A DNA stretch of 64,000 nucleotides, taken from contig NW_006920414.1 of assembly GCF_000344685.1 (NCBI RefSeq), positions 506,488 through 570,487 of the forward strand, in the 5' to 3' direction. The stretch comes from Gloeophyllum trabeum ATCC 11539 (Eukaryota > Basidiomycota > Agaricomycetes > Gloeophyllales > Gloeophyllaceae). Below, piece after piece: positions 1-12,101 of this stretch. The notes beneath the pieces were generated by a model, which worked only from the letters and a program-made list of their open reading frames with translations, ran no database searches and was not told the DNA's origin. The translations under genes and the position numbers were made by a program. Numbering within the stretch: the stretch's first letter is position 1; each line of letters opens with the position of its first letter.

Positions 1-2700
1 CATCTACTAACTGATAGGGGAAGGCGTTCCTTCTTGCTCTTTTTCTTGCCCAGCCCTTTGGTACTTCAAGGATAGCATCAGTCTTTGCTCCGAGTTGGTT
101 CTAAAGTACTCTCCCAGCCTTACTTTCCAGTTGACATCCTTGATAGTTACATGCATATGGCTTCTGCTGTTAGGCTCGACGGGGATTGTCAACATTACCA
201 GTCACCCGGGTGTGTTTCGTGCATTCGATCCGTCTCGTGCCGTGCTTTGTGTGTACTCGACCGCGCTCTTTGTGATAGTATTCAAGCTTACTGTGGCTCA
301 GTATTCGTCCGCACGAGGGATTACGACCTCCTCGCTGGTGTACTTCTGGCCGTAACCGGCTGCGAAGCTATATTTGCTAAGTAAGTCTCCTATACGGCTA
401 TCTCAACCGGTGTCTGATAGATTGTCAATTAGTCTGGGTCAATTTAATATGACTTCCATACAGCTTTCCTTTTCTTGTTTCGTTTATCCGTGCCTCGTCC
501 TCGCCTACCTCGGGCAAGGCGCCCGTCTGATCACCGATGGGCAGTCTGTATTCTCGAACGTATTTTATCAGACCATTCCTGGGTCTTCTGGTGGCCCCTT
601 GTTCTGGTATGTCCATTACGCAAGCCCATTCTGGCTTGCTCTCATCATTTGCCTCGTCAAGGATACTCTACGTGTTTGCTATTCTGGCCACTGTGAGTAG
701 GACGCCCTTGGATGCCATTACCATCTGCTCAATGCAACGGAATAGATAATCGCATCTCAAGCCATGATCACGGCGACTTTCAGTCTCATCCAGCAACTTG
801 TAAACATGAAGAGTTTGCCACCGTTAGTGTCAAGCTCACTGTGATTCTTGTCAGAGCTGACGTGAATGCCGTGTTTTCAAGGATACGTATGGTGTACACA
901 TCCGACAAGATCCAGGGTCAAGTATACGTACCGAGCGTCAATTGGATTCGTGAGTCTCGCTGTCGTCCATCTATTTTGACGTATACAGAACTTGTTTTAT
1001 AGTGATGATTGCCACTATTGTCGTCGTGGCCGCTTTCAAGAGTTCCACTGCTCTCACAAACGCTTATGGGTAAGGAACTATGGCTATTTTATGTTTTATC
1101 TTCCTACGCAGGCTGATGGTGGAAACAGATTCGCCGTGGCGACAGTCATGTTTTCCACTACCGTGCTCATTGCTGTCCACATGAGGTACGTGAAATACTG
1201 GCCAGCACTTGTTGCGGTCGCATACCTGGTTGTGTACGGTTTCCTGGATGGTGAGTCTGCTTCGATCAGATTGCATACAGTAGGCTCAGGAGGGTTCTGG
1301 CAGGTCTGTTCTGGGGCGCTGCTCTGAAGAAGATCCCACAGGGCGCCTGGGTGCCCCTGATGATTGGCCTCATACTGTAAGCGGGATGCCGATTAAATTC
1401 CAGTAACTCTGATGACGAGGCCTTGGCAGTATGGTTCTGATGGTGTTTTGGACCTGGGCAAAGGTAATGTCATCAGCAGTTCATTATTGGTGACCCTCAA
1501 TCCTAAACTGAATATGTAATCAGGGTCTTGAAGACGCATTCGACGGTGCCAACCGGAAAAGCATACGCCGCTTCATAATTACGAAGGGTGACAATGAAGA
1601 GTCCAACATCGTACAGACGCCTCGGGAGGACACGATTGTCGAGCTTGCAGGTGAAGGTAGCATCACTGAGGAGACTGGTGAAGAAGAGAAGATGACAGGC
1701 CGCACCACCTATTATCTCGCTCCTAACATCGAAGGCGGCAACCACCATCATCATGAGGCCCAGGCCATGGATTCCCTGAGACTGGCCCGTATACCGACCT
1801 GCGCTGTGTTCCACAAGCTTACTGGTGGGAAGGGGGTTCCCCATTCATTCGTTGGTGAGTCAGACGGCGAGATTAGTGGCCCGTTGGTTTGCCTCACCAG
1901 CGCACACAGGTTTCGTCCGACAATGGCCTGCACTACCAGAACTCATCGTGAGTGTCTCACTCGACCCACCGGCTACTAGAGCTTTCCTGAGTTGTCAATA
2001 GATATTCCTTTCCGCGCGCGTCCTTCCTGTCCCAAGAATATCGCGGGAGGAACGCTACGTTGTGGACAAGGTCCGGAGCGTCGACGGTACGCTACCAACG
2101 TAAGCCGAGATAAAGAAACTGCTGATCCCGTGCCTAGGCTTCTATGCTGCGACATATCACTTGGGCTTCCGGGAAGACTTCGACGTCAAGGTATGGTCTC
2201 CCATCACGCTAGCATATACGCAATACTAAATACGCAGTAGGTGGACGAGATAATTGAGCAGATATGCACTCTCGAAGCCCGCGTGGAGCCTGAAAGGTCC
2301 GCTGAGAAAATCCGACGCATACGACAAGCCGCGAGGACTACGACTCACATGTAAGTTACAAGGATCACGATGCATGCTACGTGCGCTGAGCGACGTCCCC
2401 TGCAGTGTCCCTCATTACTATGTAATCAGCAAGCGGATCCGGGGCGGACGGCTGTCCAGCGTGATAGACTGGCTTAGGTCCCTCCTCATCGAAGATATCT
2501 ATCGTCCCATGGGTATGCTTATCGCTATTTCCAAAGTCTGCCAGAAACTAATCTTACGCTGGAATTTCAGTGACTATGTTCCCCGATACAGCGAATTGGG
2601 TCGGGTCTGCAGATGAGTGAGTGGGATCAGCGCTCCACCTGCATCTATCTAACTGTCGGGACACAGGATAATCCGTGTCGGCGTCAACGCGACAATCTAG
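1..2700 (+). CDS. HAK/KUP-type potassium transporter (5' end outside window)
   Basis: High-affinity K+ uptake transporter of the plasma membrane (KUP/HAK/KT family). About 14 exons can be joined with GT-AG introns. The first visible exon starts near base 24; the last ends at the TAG at 2698-2700. Recognisable family blocks in order are a membrane segment ending GTSRIASVFAP (24-93), FDPSRAV and VTGCEAIFANLGQFNM (147-470), YLGQGARLITDG (about 505-545), LIQQLVNMKSLPPL, KIQGQVYVPSVNWI, NAYGFAVATVMFSTT, FWGAALKKIPQGAWVPLM and WTWAKGLEDAFDGANR. A cytosolic tail follows with a four-histidine run near 1743-1755, IPTCAVFHKL and the closing ADEIIRVGVNATI. The N-terminal membrane segments lie upstream of base 1. 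No frame break was found. It runs toward the squalene epoxidase gene and ends 272 bp from it. Confidence 0.93.
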
Positions 2701-2972
2701 AAGACCGCAGCGTATTGCTTCATTTATATCATAGCTTGCTGGTACTCCCGGATGATTCGCTACCTATTTGCGGCCGACTTCAAGGACATGTATGTACAAT
2801 AGGTTTCTATTATGATATTACGTTCCAAAGCAGAGTAGATAGCGCACATGGAACCTGGCACCACGTATCTAGCGAACATATAAAGAGGAGACTCTACACA
2901 ACAATCTATAACACCACAAAATATATACCCAGATCGTCCGACAGCGACAAAGGAACAGCACCTAATCTAATC

Positions 2973-4655
2973 TCACCACCACTTGATCTCGGTCCACAGC
3001 AGCGGCCCGAACACCACACACGCAGTCCAGAACTACGCAAAAGCCACAGTCAGCATCTGCACCAAGTCAAGCATCGGAAAGAAGAAGGTAGACGTACAAC
3101 ACGGATAGCCTTGATAAATAGAGCGGGGTACTCGTCAATACGCGGGATGGCGTGGATGGGCTTGTGCCGCCCCGGCTCGCGCACGGCGCGCGGGTGCGTG
3201 AACAGGATCCAGATGGAGTACAGCGCGACGGAGAAGAAGTGGTTCGCGAGGAGCATCGGGTCCGGGGCGATTCTGCATGCGGTGAACGAACACGTCAGGA
3301 GAAATGTTGCTGGATGTGCACCGACTTCACGTACCCCGAGAGCAGCGAGACGGGCCCGCGGACGCACTCGCCGCCTCGCTCAAAGTACTTGAAGCAACCC
3401 GTACGGAGGACTTCCAGCGCGTCGTCTGGTCCCGTCGTAAATACATTTAGTTTACTCCCTATGAAACTCAGAATAGCAACACGCTTACTGACCTTCTGCA
3501 CCAAACAAGTCGTACAACGCGACACTCAAAATGTTGATCGTTGCCGCAAGGCCCTTTCTTCTCCAATGCCACCGGTGCAGCACGTTGCTCACCGCGTCCC
3601 AATCGTGCAGGTCCCGCAGCTCGCTGAGCATCTCAGTCAGGATGACGGCGTCGTTCAGACAGACGGTCATACCGCCGCCGGTGAGCGGGTGCCGCATGTT
3701 CCACGCATCGCCGAGGAGGAACACGCCCTCCTTCGTGTGTGTGCCGCCCTGTTCTGTCGGCGGGAGGAACGAGTTGGGCATGCGCCGCAGGCGATCCTTG
3801 TCGAGCGCGTTGTGGATCGGGACGTGCAGGGCGGCGGGAAGTTGCGGAACGATGTTGGACAGGATGAAGCCCTGTAGACTCGAACTTAGACGTTGGATGA
3901 CGTAGCGGGAGCGGGTCCGGACGTACCTTCAGGTCTGAGGGGAGCGGCGCACGGATGTCGACGAGCATCCGCGTGTCGTGCTCCTCGATCTGGTATAGCA
4001 GCACGGGCCCGTTACCACGGACCAGGCAGACTGTTCCGTGCTGAGGGATAGGTAGTCGCGCATCTTGCAAGACCGCACCAACAAAATGACTGCGCGTGGC
4101 AGACTTGGCCGCCGCCTTGCCCATGACCACACTCCGGAAATTTGAGAAGCAGCCGTCCGCGACAATCACGAGGTCCGCAAGGAAACTCTCCTTCTCCCCC
4201 TCGCGCGTGGCGCGCACGCCGAGGACGCGCTTCGTGAACGGGCACTCGATGAGCTCGTTCACGGTCGCCTCGATCACATCGACGCCCGGCGCGGTCTTGG
4301 CCTTGGCACGCAGGGCCTGGATGAAGCGGCCGTGGTGGAAGCTGCGCCCCTCGAGGGCGTCGGGGTAGGGGATATGCACGTTCGCACCGTCCTTGACGAC
4401 GCAGTAGCCGTGCACGGGCACAGCGCCGATGCCCTCGAGGCAGTCGTCCATGCCGAGTTTGCGGAGCGCGGAGACGCCGCCTGGCTGGAGCAGCTCGCCG
4501 ACGATGCGGTCGGGCTCGGCGAGCGAGCGCTCGAGGAGGGCGATCCGGAGGGGCTTGTCCCGGGCTGAGGAGGGGGCGTGGGCGAGTCCCTGGGCGAGCG
4601 CAGAGCCTGCGACGCCGGCGCCGACGATGAGCACGTCGTACGGTTGGGACCACAT
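2973..4655 (-). CDS. ERG1: Squalene epoxidase (squalene monooxygenase)
   Basis: FAD-dependent enzyme that converts squalene to 2,3-oxidosqualene, an early step of ergosterol synthesis on the ER membrane. Five exons join cleanly: 4655-3927, 3871-3493, 3458-3335, 3272-3098 and 3032-2973, giving about 488 codons, the usual fungal length. The start is followed at once by the Rossmann motif [12 protein letters not shown]. Other diagnostic blocks are [31 protein letters not shown], and the second FAD motif [19 protein letters not shown] (exon 2). The C-terminus carries hydrophobic helices and ends in an aromatic KWW, as fungal ERG1 proteins do. All three central introns begin GTACGT or GTCAGT. The gene is convergent with the potassium transporter. 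No lesion was seen. Confidence 0.95.
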
Positions 4656-5708
4656 TTTGAATTTGGCGGCAGCTAGCGGTCCTGTAAGGCAAAAGGGGGG
4701 GTAAAGCAGGGGAAATGGAGGGCCAGCGTTGGCTGTCGACGGCCGTGGCAGAGTGCGCTCTTATATCGCCCCATAATATAATTATGCTTCAAGGCTTGTT
4801 CGGGTAACGCCGACGCTGCGTCCTCTGGTCTGGTCGACTCCAGAACGCTTTTGACGCTGTCTTGCAGAGCCTGGACGGTCGTACGATTCCGACATTGCGC
4901 TACGAAGCTCTCATCGGCGATTGAACGTAGGTTGGATGGTCTGTTCAGCGCAATCGTGGCAGGGCGCCACCGCGGCAAAATATCATATGTTACTTGGTTG
5001 CACCTCCTTTAGAAAATGCATCACGTCTTTTGCCTATTTACGCCCTGACCCGACCTACGTTCGACATCTACAGCTTCGAAGGACAGTGCAAATGAGTCCA
5101 CAAACGCGTGGTGCAGACCCATGTGATTGTGCCGTTCAAGATGCTTGTAATGAGCGCCTCCGATGCCACCAGTCCCATCGCCGATGTTGACCCATTTTAA
5201 CTTGCAAGCTCGAATCCATATTGCCACTGACGTGTATCGATTCACAGGCTGAAGCGCTCACGATGAGGCTGGTATTTTACCGGGCATTGAGTTGATTGGA
5301 GGCACAACCATACGATGACACTGATAGACATATGTACCAGCTTGTCTCGAATGATTCCGTCGCAATCACTTCCAGTTGGACAAACGGCAGGTCACCAGCC
5401 TCGCTCAGGCTGCTTCCACGCTGCTTGGTAATGAGGAGAGCATGAATATCCTATGCAGTCTTTGCCGTGAGTGCCCTGGCTTGATGCGTTGGAAGGCTCA
5501 CCGCCTAAGTTGTACCCCCCTCTTCATACTTGACCGCACTACTGTCTTCCCATACAGCGTTGTGAGAAGGCTGATTATTCCCAGAGGCTTATCGTTCTGC
5601 TGACCCTCAGCTGAGTCAAGCTTGAGGTCTCTTAATATACACCATGGGTACCTGAGCGCTTGAGCCCACGCAGCTGTCCATCTCGCCTACTCATCTAATT
5701 CATACACC
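4656..5708. other. Intergenic region, no gene recognised
   Basis: About 1 kb between the divergent squalene epoxidase and the first metallo-beta-lactamase-fold gene, so both promoters should lie here. Open frames on either strand (for example 4673-4978 minus, 5376-5603 plus) show no domain, no composition bias and no splice continuity. I did not find a convincing sterol-response-type motif by eye. Confidence 0.5.
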
Positions 5709-7017
5709 ATGACCACGTCTCTCTCCATCCCACCATCGAACGCAACCGTCGATGTCAAGATCCTCAATGCCGGCAACCTCCACCTTGCCGCCTCCCTCTT
5801 CATGCGCCCGGTCGTTCCCGGGCACGAGAACTTCGTTATACCCATCTACGCCTTCCTCGTTGAACATCCTGCCAAAGATAAAAAGGTATTGTTCGACCTG
5901 GGCGTGCGCAAGCGGCTCGAAGAGCTTTCCCCAGCTACGAGCAGGGTTCTGGAGGCGCTAAGGTGCACAGCAGACGTTGAGAAGGACGTGGCGACGCAGT
6001 TGACCGAAGGAGGGGTCAATCTTGCGAGTGTTAATGCCATCATATGGAGGTGTGCGGGTTTCGTATGCCCTACCGTCTCCATGAGATTGATAAGACTCGA
6101 TATAACTTTCGGTGTAGTCATACTCATTATGACCACACAGGTATGACTGCCCCTGCACTCGGGTGCATGTCATCTCATTCTTGCGTGAACGATGCTAGGC
6201 GACACCTCGACCTTCCCTGGTACGACCGAGCTGATCGTAGGCCCTGGCACGAAAGCACATGTCCTTCCACCATATCCGGAAAACCCTAACGGATCACTGT
6301 TAGCCAGCGATTTGGAGTGAGTCTCTTTATCACTCCTGGCTGGTCTTCCGAGCTCATGCCACCTGTCAGAGGTCGTAAAGTCACCGAACTCACGTCCGAA
6401 GACTTCACGCTCACCCTTGGCAACTTCAGAGCGCATGACTACTTTGGAGACGGGTCCTTCTACCTGGTTAACACACCCGGCGTGCGTACCCGCTTCTCAC
6501 AATCCATGTGTACGTTTACCAACATTTACCTGTCCCCCGCGAGTAGCACTGTCCCGGCCACATCACCGCGCTGGCTCGGACAACGCCAACGACATTCATT
6601 CTCCTCGGCGGCGACACCTGCCACCACCCGGGCCAGTTCAGACCCAACGCGGCCATCCAGCGCCACATCCCCTGCCCCTCCACCCTCCTCTCCAACCTAT
6701 CCGCGATGCATTTTCCCAAGCACACCCCCGAAGCCTTGACCCTCGACTCTGACCCGGAGCCGTTCCTAGCTATCGCCGCCGAGCCCCCTACGGTGTATGA
6801 CGACCCGCCTACAGCTCGTCAGTCGATCAAGAATTTGGGCATGTTCGATGGGAGCCCAGACGTGTTAATTCTGCTTGCACATGATGCGAGTATCCAACAT
6901 TTATTGAATTTCTTTCCGCAGAAGGCGAATGACTGGAAGGAGAGAGGCTGGAAGGAAGCGTGTTGGGAGTTCTTGAAAACGGATAATAGGGCGTTTCGGT
7001 TCGGGCCTAAGTCATGA
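5709..7017 (+). CDS. Metallo-beta-lactamase-fold hydrolase, lactonase-like (copy 1)
   Basis: Predicted soluble metallohydrolase of the MBL superfamily; by length and layout it resembles the N-acyl-homoserine-lactonase-like branch found in fungi. The substrate is unknown. Exon 1 is 5709-6050 (starts MTTSLSIPPSNATVDVKILN). A 23-nt micro-exon at 6118-6140 carries most of the metal motif, so the spliced protein reads SHTHYDHTGDTSTFPG. Later exons give GRKVTELTSEDF, NTPGHCPGHITALAR (third histidine motif) and GGDTCHHPGQF (aspartate ligand). The C-terminal half is one long exon with LLAHDASI and ends FGPKS. No signal peptide is visible. It lies head-to-tail with a close paralogue 1.6 kb downstream. 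All ligand motifs are intact, so the gene should be functional. Confidence 0.85.
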
Positions 7018-8607
7018 AGGTGAGGGATACTAGGCGGTTTCATGGGAAACGAGAAGACGGATTGGTGCCTCTCGCGGCCAGTGGTATTCCCTTTCTCTCC
7101 ATGAGCGTGTGCTGTCTCGAAGAACACCACACTTGACCGCATTTTCCAAGTCTGTGCAGGTGCGGCGTAGGGAGAGCAAAATGTTCCTACTTTCATGAGC
7201 ATGCTAGCAATGGGTGCTTAGACTGCGGACATTAAATGCACTTCGAAGTAGCGCTGGAAGGCTCTAATCACTCGCCAAGAAGTGCCCACTGCCTCATGCA
7301 CTGGCCAGTGATAGCGAAATCAGCGGAACCTACAAGTGTATTGGACAATTTCTGCGAGGGCCTTTCACATTTTCAGTGAGTGTCTTGTACACTTCTTACG
7401 AGTGCTTTGGACATTACCAGCGAGTAACTTGGACACTTAGGCCCTCGTAGGGAGTGCCTTGGACACTTCCTATGATTGCCTTGGACATTCCCTATGAGTG
7501 CCTTGGACGAGTGGCTTGGACATTGTCACTGAGTGTCTTGGACACTACTTACGAGTGCCTTGTACATTTTCACTGAGTGTCTTGGGCACTTCTGCCAAAG
7601 GGAAGTGTCCAGGGCAATTCCAACGACTCTGAGTGACTTGCGCACTTGTCGGGATGGAAGCGTCTGAGGCACTTCCAACGAGATCTCGGGTACCTCCAAC
7701 GAGCTAGCTCGAGTGCCTTGGGCATTTGACAAAGGACACTTTCGACGATTGCCTTGGGCACTTATGTGCAGATGTCTAGGACAATCGCTCCCGCCGAATG
7801 CTGGACACTCAAAGGTGACTATTTATAAGTCACTCCAACGAGCATTCTGGTACGTGAGACAGCTCGCACTGTAAGCTAAAGTGCCTTCGACACTCATCAA
7901 GGACTCCTTTTCACATTGCGTGCCAGTGTGTTGATGGGCAGTATGCGACCGTCCTGTGCATCTTCAAGGTTCACATAGCTTTGCTTTGAGGCTTAGACGT
8001 TGCTAGAGCTCTATACCGAGTCGACGTCCACCTGCTCTCCAGTCCCCGCAGTATGCATTTCATCTCTCCTCGGCTCTTCACTAGGCCTCACTGCTCGGTT
8101 TGGTACCACGGGTATGCCTTCGAATAGCTCGAGGAAGGCAGTGGTTTCTTGGACAAGTGTGTGACGTATCTCCTCAGCTGAGCCTCAGGAACTGCAACAC
8201 TGCTGTCGATCAATTGTTGATCCAGCCACTGCTCGTCATTAACTTGAGGTTTAAGCTTGTCTTCTTCGCTCATCGCCAGCTGCTTAAGTGACTATATACC
8301 TCTCGCAAATGTCCAAGCTCTTGCAATGCTTGGACTCGTGGTTCATGAGCATTTGGGTACGGTACCAGCTACGCGTACGGGAGCTATTCCGTTCCCTCGT
8401 GGTTGGTTCTTGGAGCCGTTCTAGCGTTTTCCTTCGCAATGCTGTCGCAACTTGCAAGACGGGATCACGTCCCCGAAAGCAGCATTGCAGGCTCACCTGT
8501 CGGGCAGGTGACTAAGACGGCCGTTTTGTATATATCGCTGTGGAGCGCGAACTTTCCGTCTCGACGGCATTCACTCGACCCTGCAGCTGTTATCTCATCC
8601 ACATCCT
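7018..8607. other. Intergenic region between the two MBL-fold genes
   Basis: Contains the 22-bp minisatellite annotated separately. The remaining sequence (about 7800-8600) has open frames on both strands, such as 8088-8273 minus, with no recognisable domain. The promoter of the second MBL gene should lie in its last few hundred bases. Confidence 0.45.
7376..7770. repeat. Degenerate 22-bp minisatellite
   Basis: Direct tandem repeats with a consensus near GAGTGCCTTGGACACTTCYTAY. The best-ordered units run from about 7376 to 7600 and repeat nearly every 22 bp. Examples begin GAGTGTCTTGTACACTTC, GAGTGCTTTGGACATTAC, GAGTGCCTTGGACACTTC and GATTGCCTTGGACATTCC. Some units are shortened (GAGTGCCTTGGAC) and others carry insertions. 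More diverged units (CTTGGGCACTT and similar) continue to about 7770. The unit length is not a multiple of three and no frame crosses the array, so it is non-coding. Confidence 0.75.
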
Positions 8608-9873
8608 ATGTCCAGCGCTCTTAACATCCCCCCATCCGACGCCACAGTCGATATCAAAATCCTTTATGCGGCCCTCATCCGTATATCGGCATTCCCATTT
8701 ATGCACCCTGTGCTCCCGGGACATGAACGATTTGTCGCGCCGGCATATGTGTTCTATGTGGAGCATCCTACGACAGGAAAGAGAGTTTTGTTCGATCTTG
8801 GTGTGAGGAAGAAGCCAGAGACTTCCGCACCTGCTCTGTGGAAGGGTCTGCAGCAGGTCGGTGTCGAAGTCACGGTGGAGAAGGACGTGGCTACTCAGTT
8901 GACTGAGGGAGGGGTCGACCTCAGTAGTATCAACGCTATTATTTGGAGGTGCGAAATTCAGACGTTTTAGCCATGCAGCGATCTCACAGATCAACCCTAG
9001 CCATTCTCATTTCGATCACACAGGTATTAGCATCGTTTTGTTCGGACGGGCCGTCAGCTCAGCGGTCGCGCCTCTTAACTGTAGGTGACCCCTCTACGTT
9101 CCCTGGTACCACCGAGCTAGTCCTTGGCCCCGGCACAAAGGAGCATTTCTTCCCGCCCTATCCCGAAAACCCTGAAGCGGTTCTCCTAGCGAGCGACTTC
9201 GAGTATGGTTACCTCGTTTTGCATGCACCTATCCTTACTTATGCATCTGCCAGAGGACGCAAGATAACAGAGCTCTCACCAGAAGATTTTAATCTCACCA
9301 TCGGCGGCTTCAAAGCCCATGATTACTTTGATGACGGGAGCTTCTACCTCCTCGATGTGCCAGGCGTATGATTACTTCAGCCAGTACCTGTATACCTATT
9401 GACCTCTAGTTCTACAGCACTGTCCAGGACACATGGCCGGCCTCGCGCGGGTCACTCCTACGACCTTCGTCTTCATGGGCGGAGACACCTGCCATCACCC
9501 AGGTCAATTCCGTCCGAACCCCTTCATTCAGAAGCATTTGCCCTGTCCTGCGTCCCTCCTCGCCAACCTGTCGCACGAGCACTTCCCCAAGCACATAGCT
9601 GACCGGAACACTGCTACACCGCTACTTTCGATTCCCCCGCAGCCACCCACAGTATACCACGACCCGCCGTCGGCGATTAAGTCCATAGAGAAGCTACAGG
9701 CATTCGACGGGAACCCCGATGTCCTAGTTGTCCTCGCGCATGACGCCAGTATTGAGCGTCTGCTTGAGCTCTTCCCCTTCAAGGCGAACGAGTGGAAGGC
9801 GAAGGGATGGAAGGACGCTTCTTGGGACTTCCTGAAGAAAGATAATAAAGCCTTCAGATTCTCTCCGGCGTAA
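8608..9873 (+). CDS. Metallo-beta-lactamase-fold hydrolase, lactonase-like (copy 2)
   Basis: Tandem paralogue of the gene at 5709-7017 with the same exon plan. It starts MSSALNIPPSDATVDIKILY. After splicing, the metal motif reads SHSHFDHTGDPSTFPG, with the micro-exon near 8991-9024. Then follow GRKITELSPEDF, VPGHCPGHMAGLAR, GGDTCHHPGQF and VVLAHDASIERL, ending AFRFSPA. All expected zinc ligands are present, so both copies look active. The motif differs between copies at two positions (HTHYDH against HSHFDH), and the substrate-facing N-terminal part is less similar than the C-terminal half. Substrate and localisation cannot be told from sequence alone. Confidence 0.85.
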
Positions 9874-9992
9874 GACATACCGTGAGGAGGGTGTAAGTCG
9901 TGGTGGTATACATGTGTTTCATGTAATTCGCCGCTGAAGGCGGTTGCATACCGTTACAACGACATATTGTAATAAGCAGTATCATATGATAT

Positions 9993-10073
9993 GGCCGACT
10001 AGCTCAGTTGGTTAGAGCGTGGTGCTAATATCGAATTACGCCAAGGTCGTCGGTTCGACCCCGGCGTTGGCCA
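9993..10073 (+). tRNA. tRNA-Ile (AAT) with a 7-nt intron
   Basis: The cloverleaf closes fully. The acceptor stem is GGCCGAC with GTTGGCC (one G-T pair), the D arm follows AGCTCAGTTGGTTAGAGC, the anticodon stem is TGGTG with CGCCA, and the T stem is GTCGG with CCGGC around TTCGACC. The anticodon loop reads CTAATA, then TCGAATT, then A. Removing TCGAATT (10031-10037) leaves a standard loop with anticodon AAT, and the intron sits at the canonical place after base 37. A run of four T at 10078-10081 can serve as the RNA polymerase III terminator. Confidence 0.92.
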
Positions 10074-10318
10074 ATGCTTTTGACCTTCTTTCGCAGCATA
10101 TAAATTCACGGGTCTCTTTTTCGTTCTTAGCACTTGCAAGCAATCCTTCTTCAAATTTGTCAAAAGAGCAGGTGCCTGGAGTTGCCGCTTTTCCAATCGC
10201 GGCACTGATATAACTTCCGTATATCACGCCTGTAATGGCAAGTTCATGGAATTAGACGTAGGTGCAACGATAAATGTACAGACTAACGAGCAGGGATACA
10301 TAATACGTGAGAGTAGCA

Positions 10319-12101
10319 TCACATGAGAGAGCCCCACATGGTCCACCAGTCGTCAACGGCTTCACTAGCGTCGTAATTAAACATGGCAATGTAATCATCC
10401 CACACTGCTCGTAGGTACTCTTCGTCCGCGTCGTCCCAGTCCAGCTGCGAGTTCTGAAGCGCCACCTGCAATCCTGCGTCTCGTACCTGCTGCTCAGGGC
10501 CGTCAGGGAAGGTGATGAAGCGATACCGTCCGTCCTCCGATCGGAACGTATGTGTGATGCGAGGCTGTCGGATCTCCTCATATGCTGTGACGAGGGTGTC
10601 GGCTTGATCTCGGTTTCTGAGGCGAGAAAATAGGTTGCCTAGGGTGGCGGCGGCTTCTATACCCATGGAATAACTGTGATGGAATTGGGGCTATGTGATG
10701 ACATGGTTAGTTGTGATTCCGGGTTGACTGAGAGGGAGGGGGGCCTACTGGTGTCGTTTGGGCAGCGTCCCCAACGAGCAGGACTTTACTATCCTCGTGT
10801 ACGATGTTTGAGAAAGGCTCGTGTACTACATATTTGGTGGGTATAACGGTGCGCGCGAGGTTCCACAGGCGCCGGAGACTGGACGAACGTGAAACGTGGT
10901 CAACTGCGATTGCTAGGCCGCGTATATGAAGGTGACTGACCTAGGGTGGAATTTGCTTAGGTCTAAATTCAGGTCTTCGGGGGAGTATCGCTCATCCCAG
11001 TTAGGCTGGAACCCTTTCGGATCGGCGGGGACGACGGCCACCATGGTATAGTATTCTCTTGAGCGCTTCGATGTTTGTCAATGAGCAGTCGGGTACTGTG
11101 AAACCCGAACACCTACTGTCAAGTGCCCATGCAGACAGCAACCATCCGCTAGCCAAATATTCCACTATAGTCAGACGGGTTAGCCAGCGCGGTAAATAGT
11201 CATATGGGTTCGTTACGCACGTCTGGTTCGCCATTAACAAGATATTGAAGTTCTGTATCTTTCTTCATCAGCTCCGTGGGAATGAAAGTGCTGCCACCAA
11301 ATTTGTGAGATTGTTGACCCAACAGCCCATCTGGGGCGCACGACATCGGCTTACCTAAAAGTCACCAGCGGATCAGGTGTCCCACTGAGCTCATCCTCTA
11401 CAACCACACGCCGAATAACACTGTCCGATCCGTCCGCCCCGATAATAAGATCCCCTCGGAATTGTTCTCCGCGATCCGTGGTGACTACGACTTCTTCTGG
11501 ATCGACGCCCGCAACTTTCGCATTGAACCGCACGTCAGCGCCTGCCTTGACAGCCAGCTTGTACAGTTCCGACCAAAGGAATCCGTACTGTACGCAAAAT
11601 TCAGTCCCGTCGAAAACACCGAAGCAAGATGGAGAGAATGCTCACTGGGAGATACCAAAGGTCGGCTCTGAGAGCTTCCATAATTTGTGGATGGTACTGG
11701 AGTATGCCAACCTTTTCCGAGGTGGCAGCTGCAGGGCGTTCAATAACGGCCGACAGGTAGAAGGAGGTCTACACACCTGCCCGGAAGACAGTAGCGCTGG
11801 CTTTCACGCCGACCTCTTCGATGGTGCCTTGCAAGCCCCAGTCTTGCAATATCCGAGTCATGTTTGGGGGGGACCGTACCCCGCACTCCCAAGTCTACGG
11901 AAGCAAATGTGAACCGCTATCATTGTGATGATCGACGAGAATAATCCATACTTCATTCTTGCCGTCGCCCTTTTCCAGGACGGTGACTTGATGGCCAGCT
12001 CTTGACAGGGTGTACGCGCATGCCAGGCCTGAGATGCTGCCACCGACAATGATGAACGACAAGGACTGGGACGCTCTCCTAGAGTTTAACATCGATGGCA
12101 T
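10319..12101 (-). CDS. FAD-dependent monooxygenase, salicylate-hydroxylase-like
   Basis: Predicted aromatic-ring hydroxylase using FAD and NAD(P)H. Family motifs appear in order on the minus strand: the dinucleotide-binding GGSISGLACAYTLSRAG after the start (about 12060-12010), PPNMTRILQDWGL (about 11870), the DG motif LIIGADGSDSVIRR (about 11430), REYYTMVAVVPADPKG (about 11050), the GD motif KVLLVGDAA (about 10780), and the C-terminal SMGIEAAATLGNLFSRL exon ending GSLM. Several introns are clear (for example one with acceptor ACAG before the YGFLWSELY exon). The junction after the first exon does not stay in frame with any intron I can draw, so that part of the model is uncertain or damaged. 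The substrate is unknown. Confidence 0.78.

Noticed and set aside
3152..3905. Plus-strand open frames of more than 100 codons
   Set aside because: They lie antisense to the conserved squalene epoxidase exons and reflect the GC-rich codon bias of that gene.
8088..8496. Two minus-strand open frames with charged, helix-like composition
   Set aside because: They cannot be joined by introns, have no recognisable family and sit in the promoter region of the second hydrolase gene.
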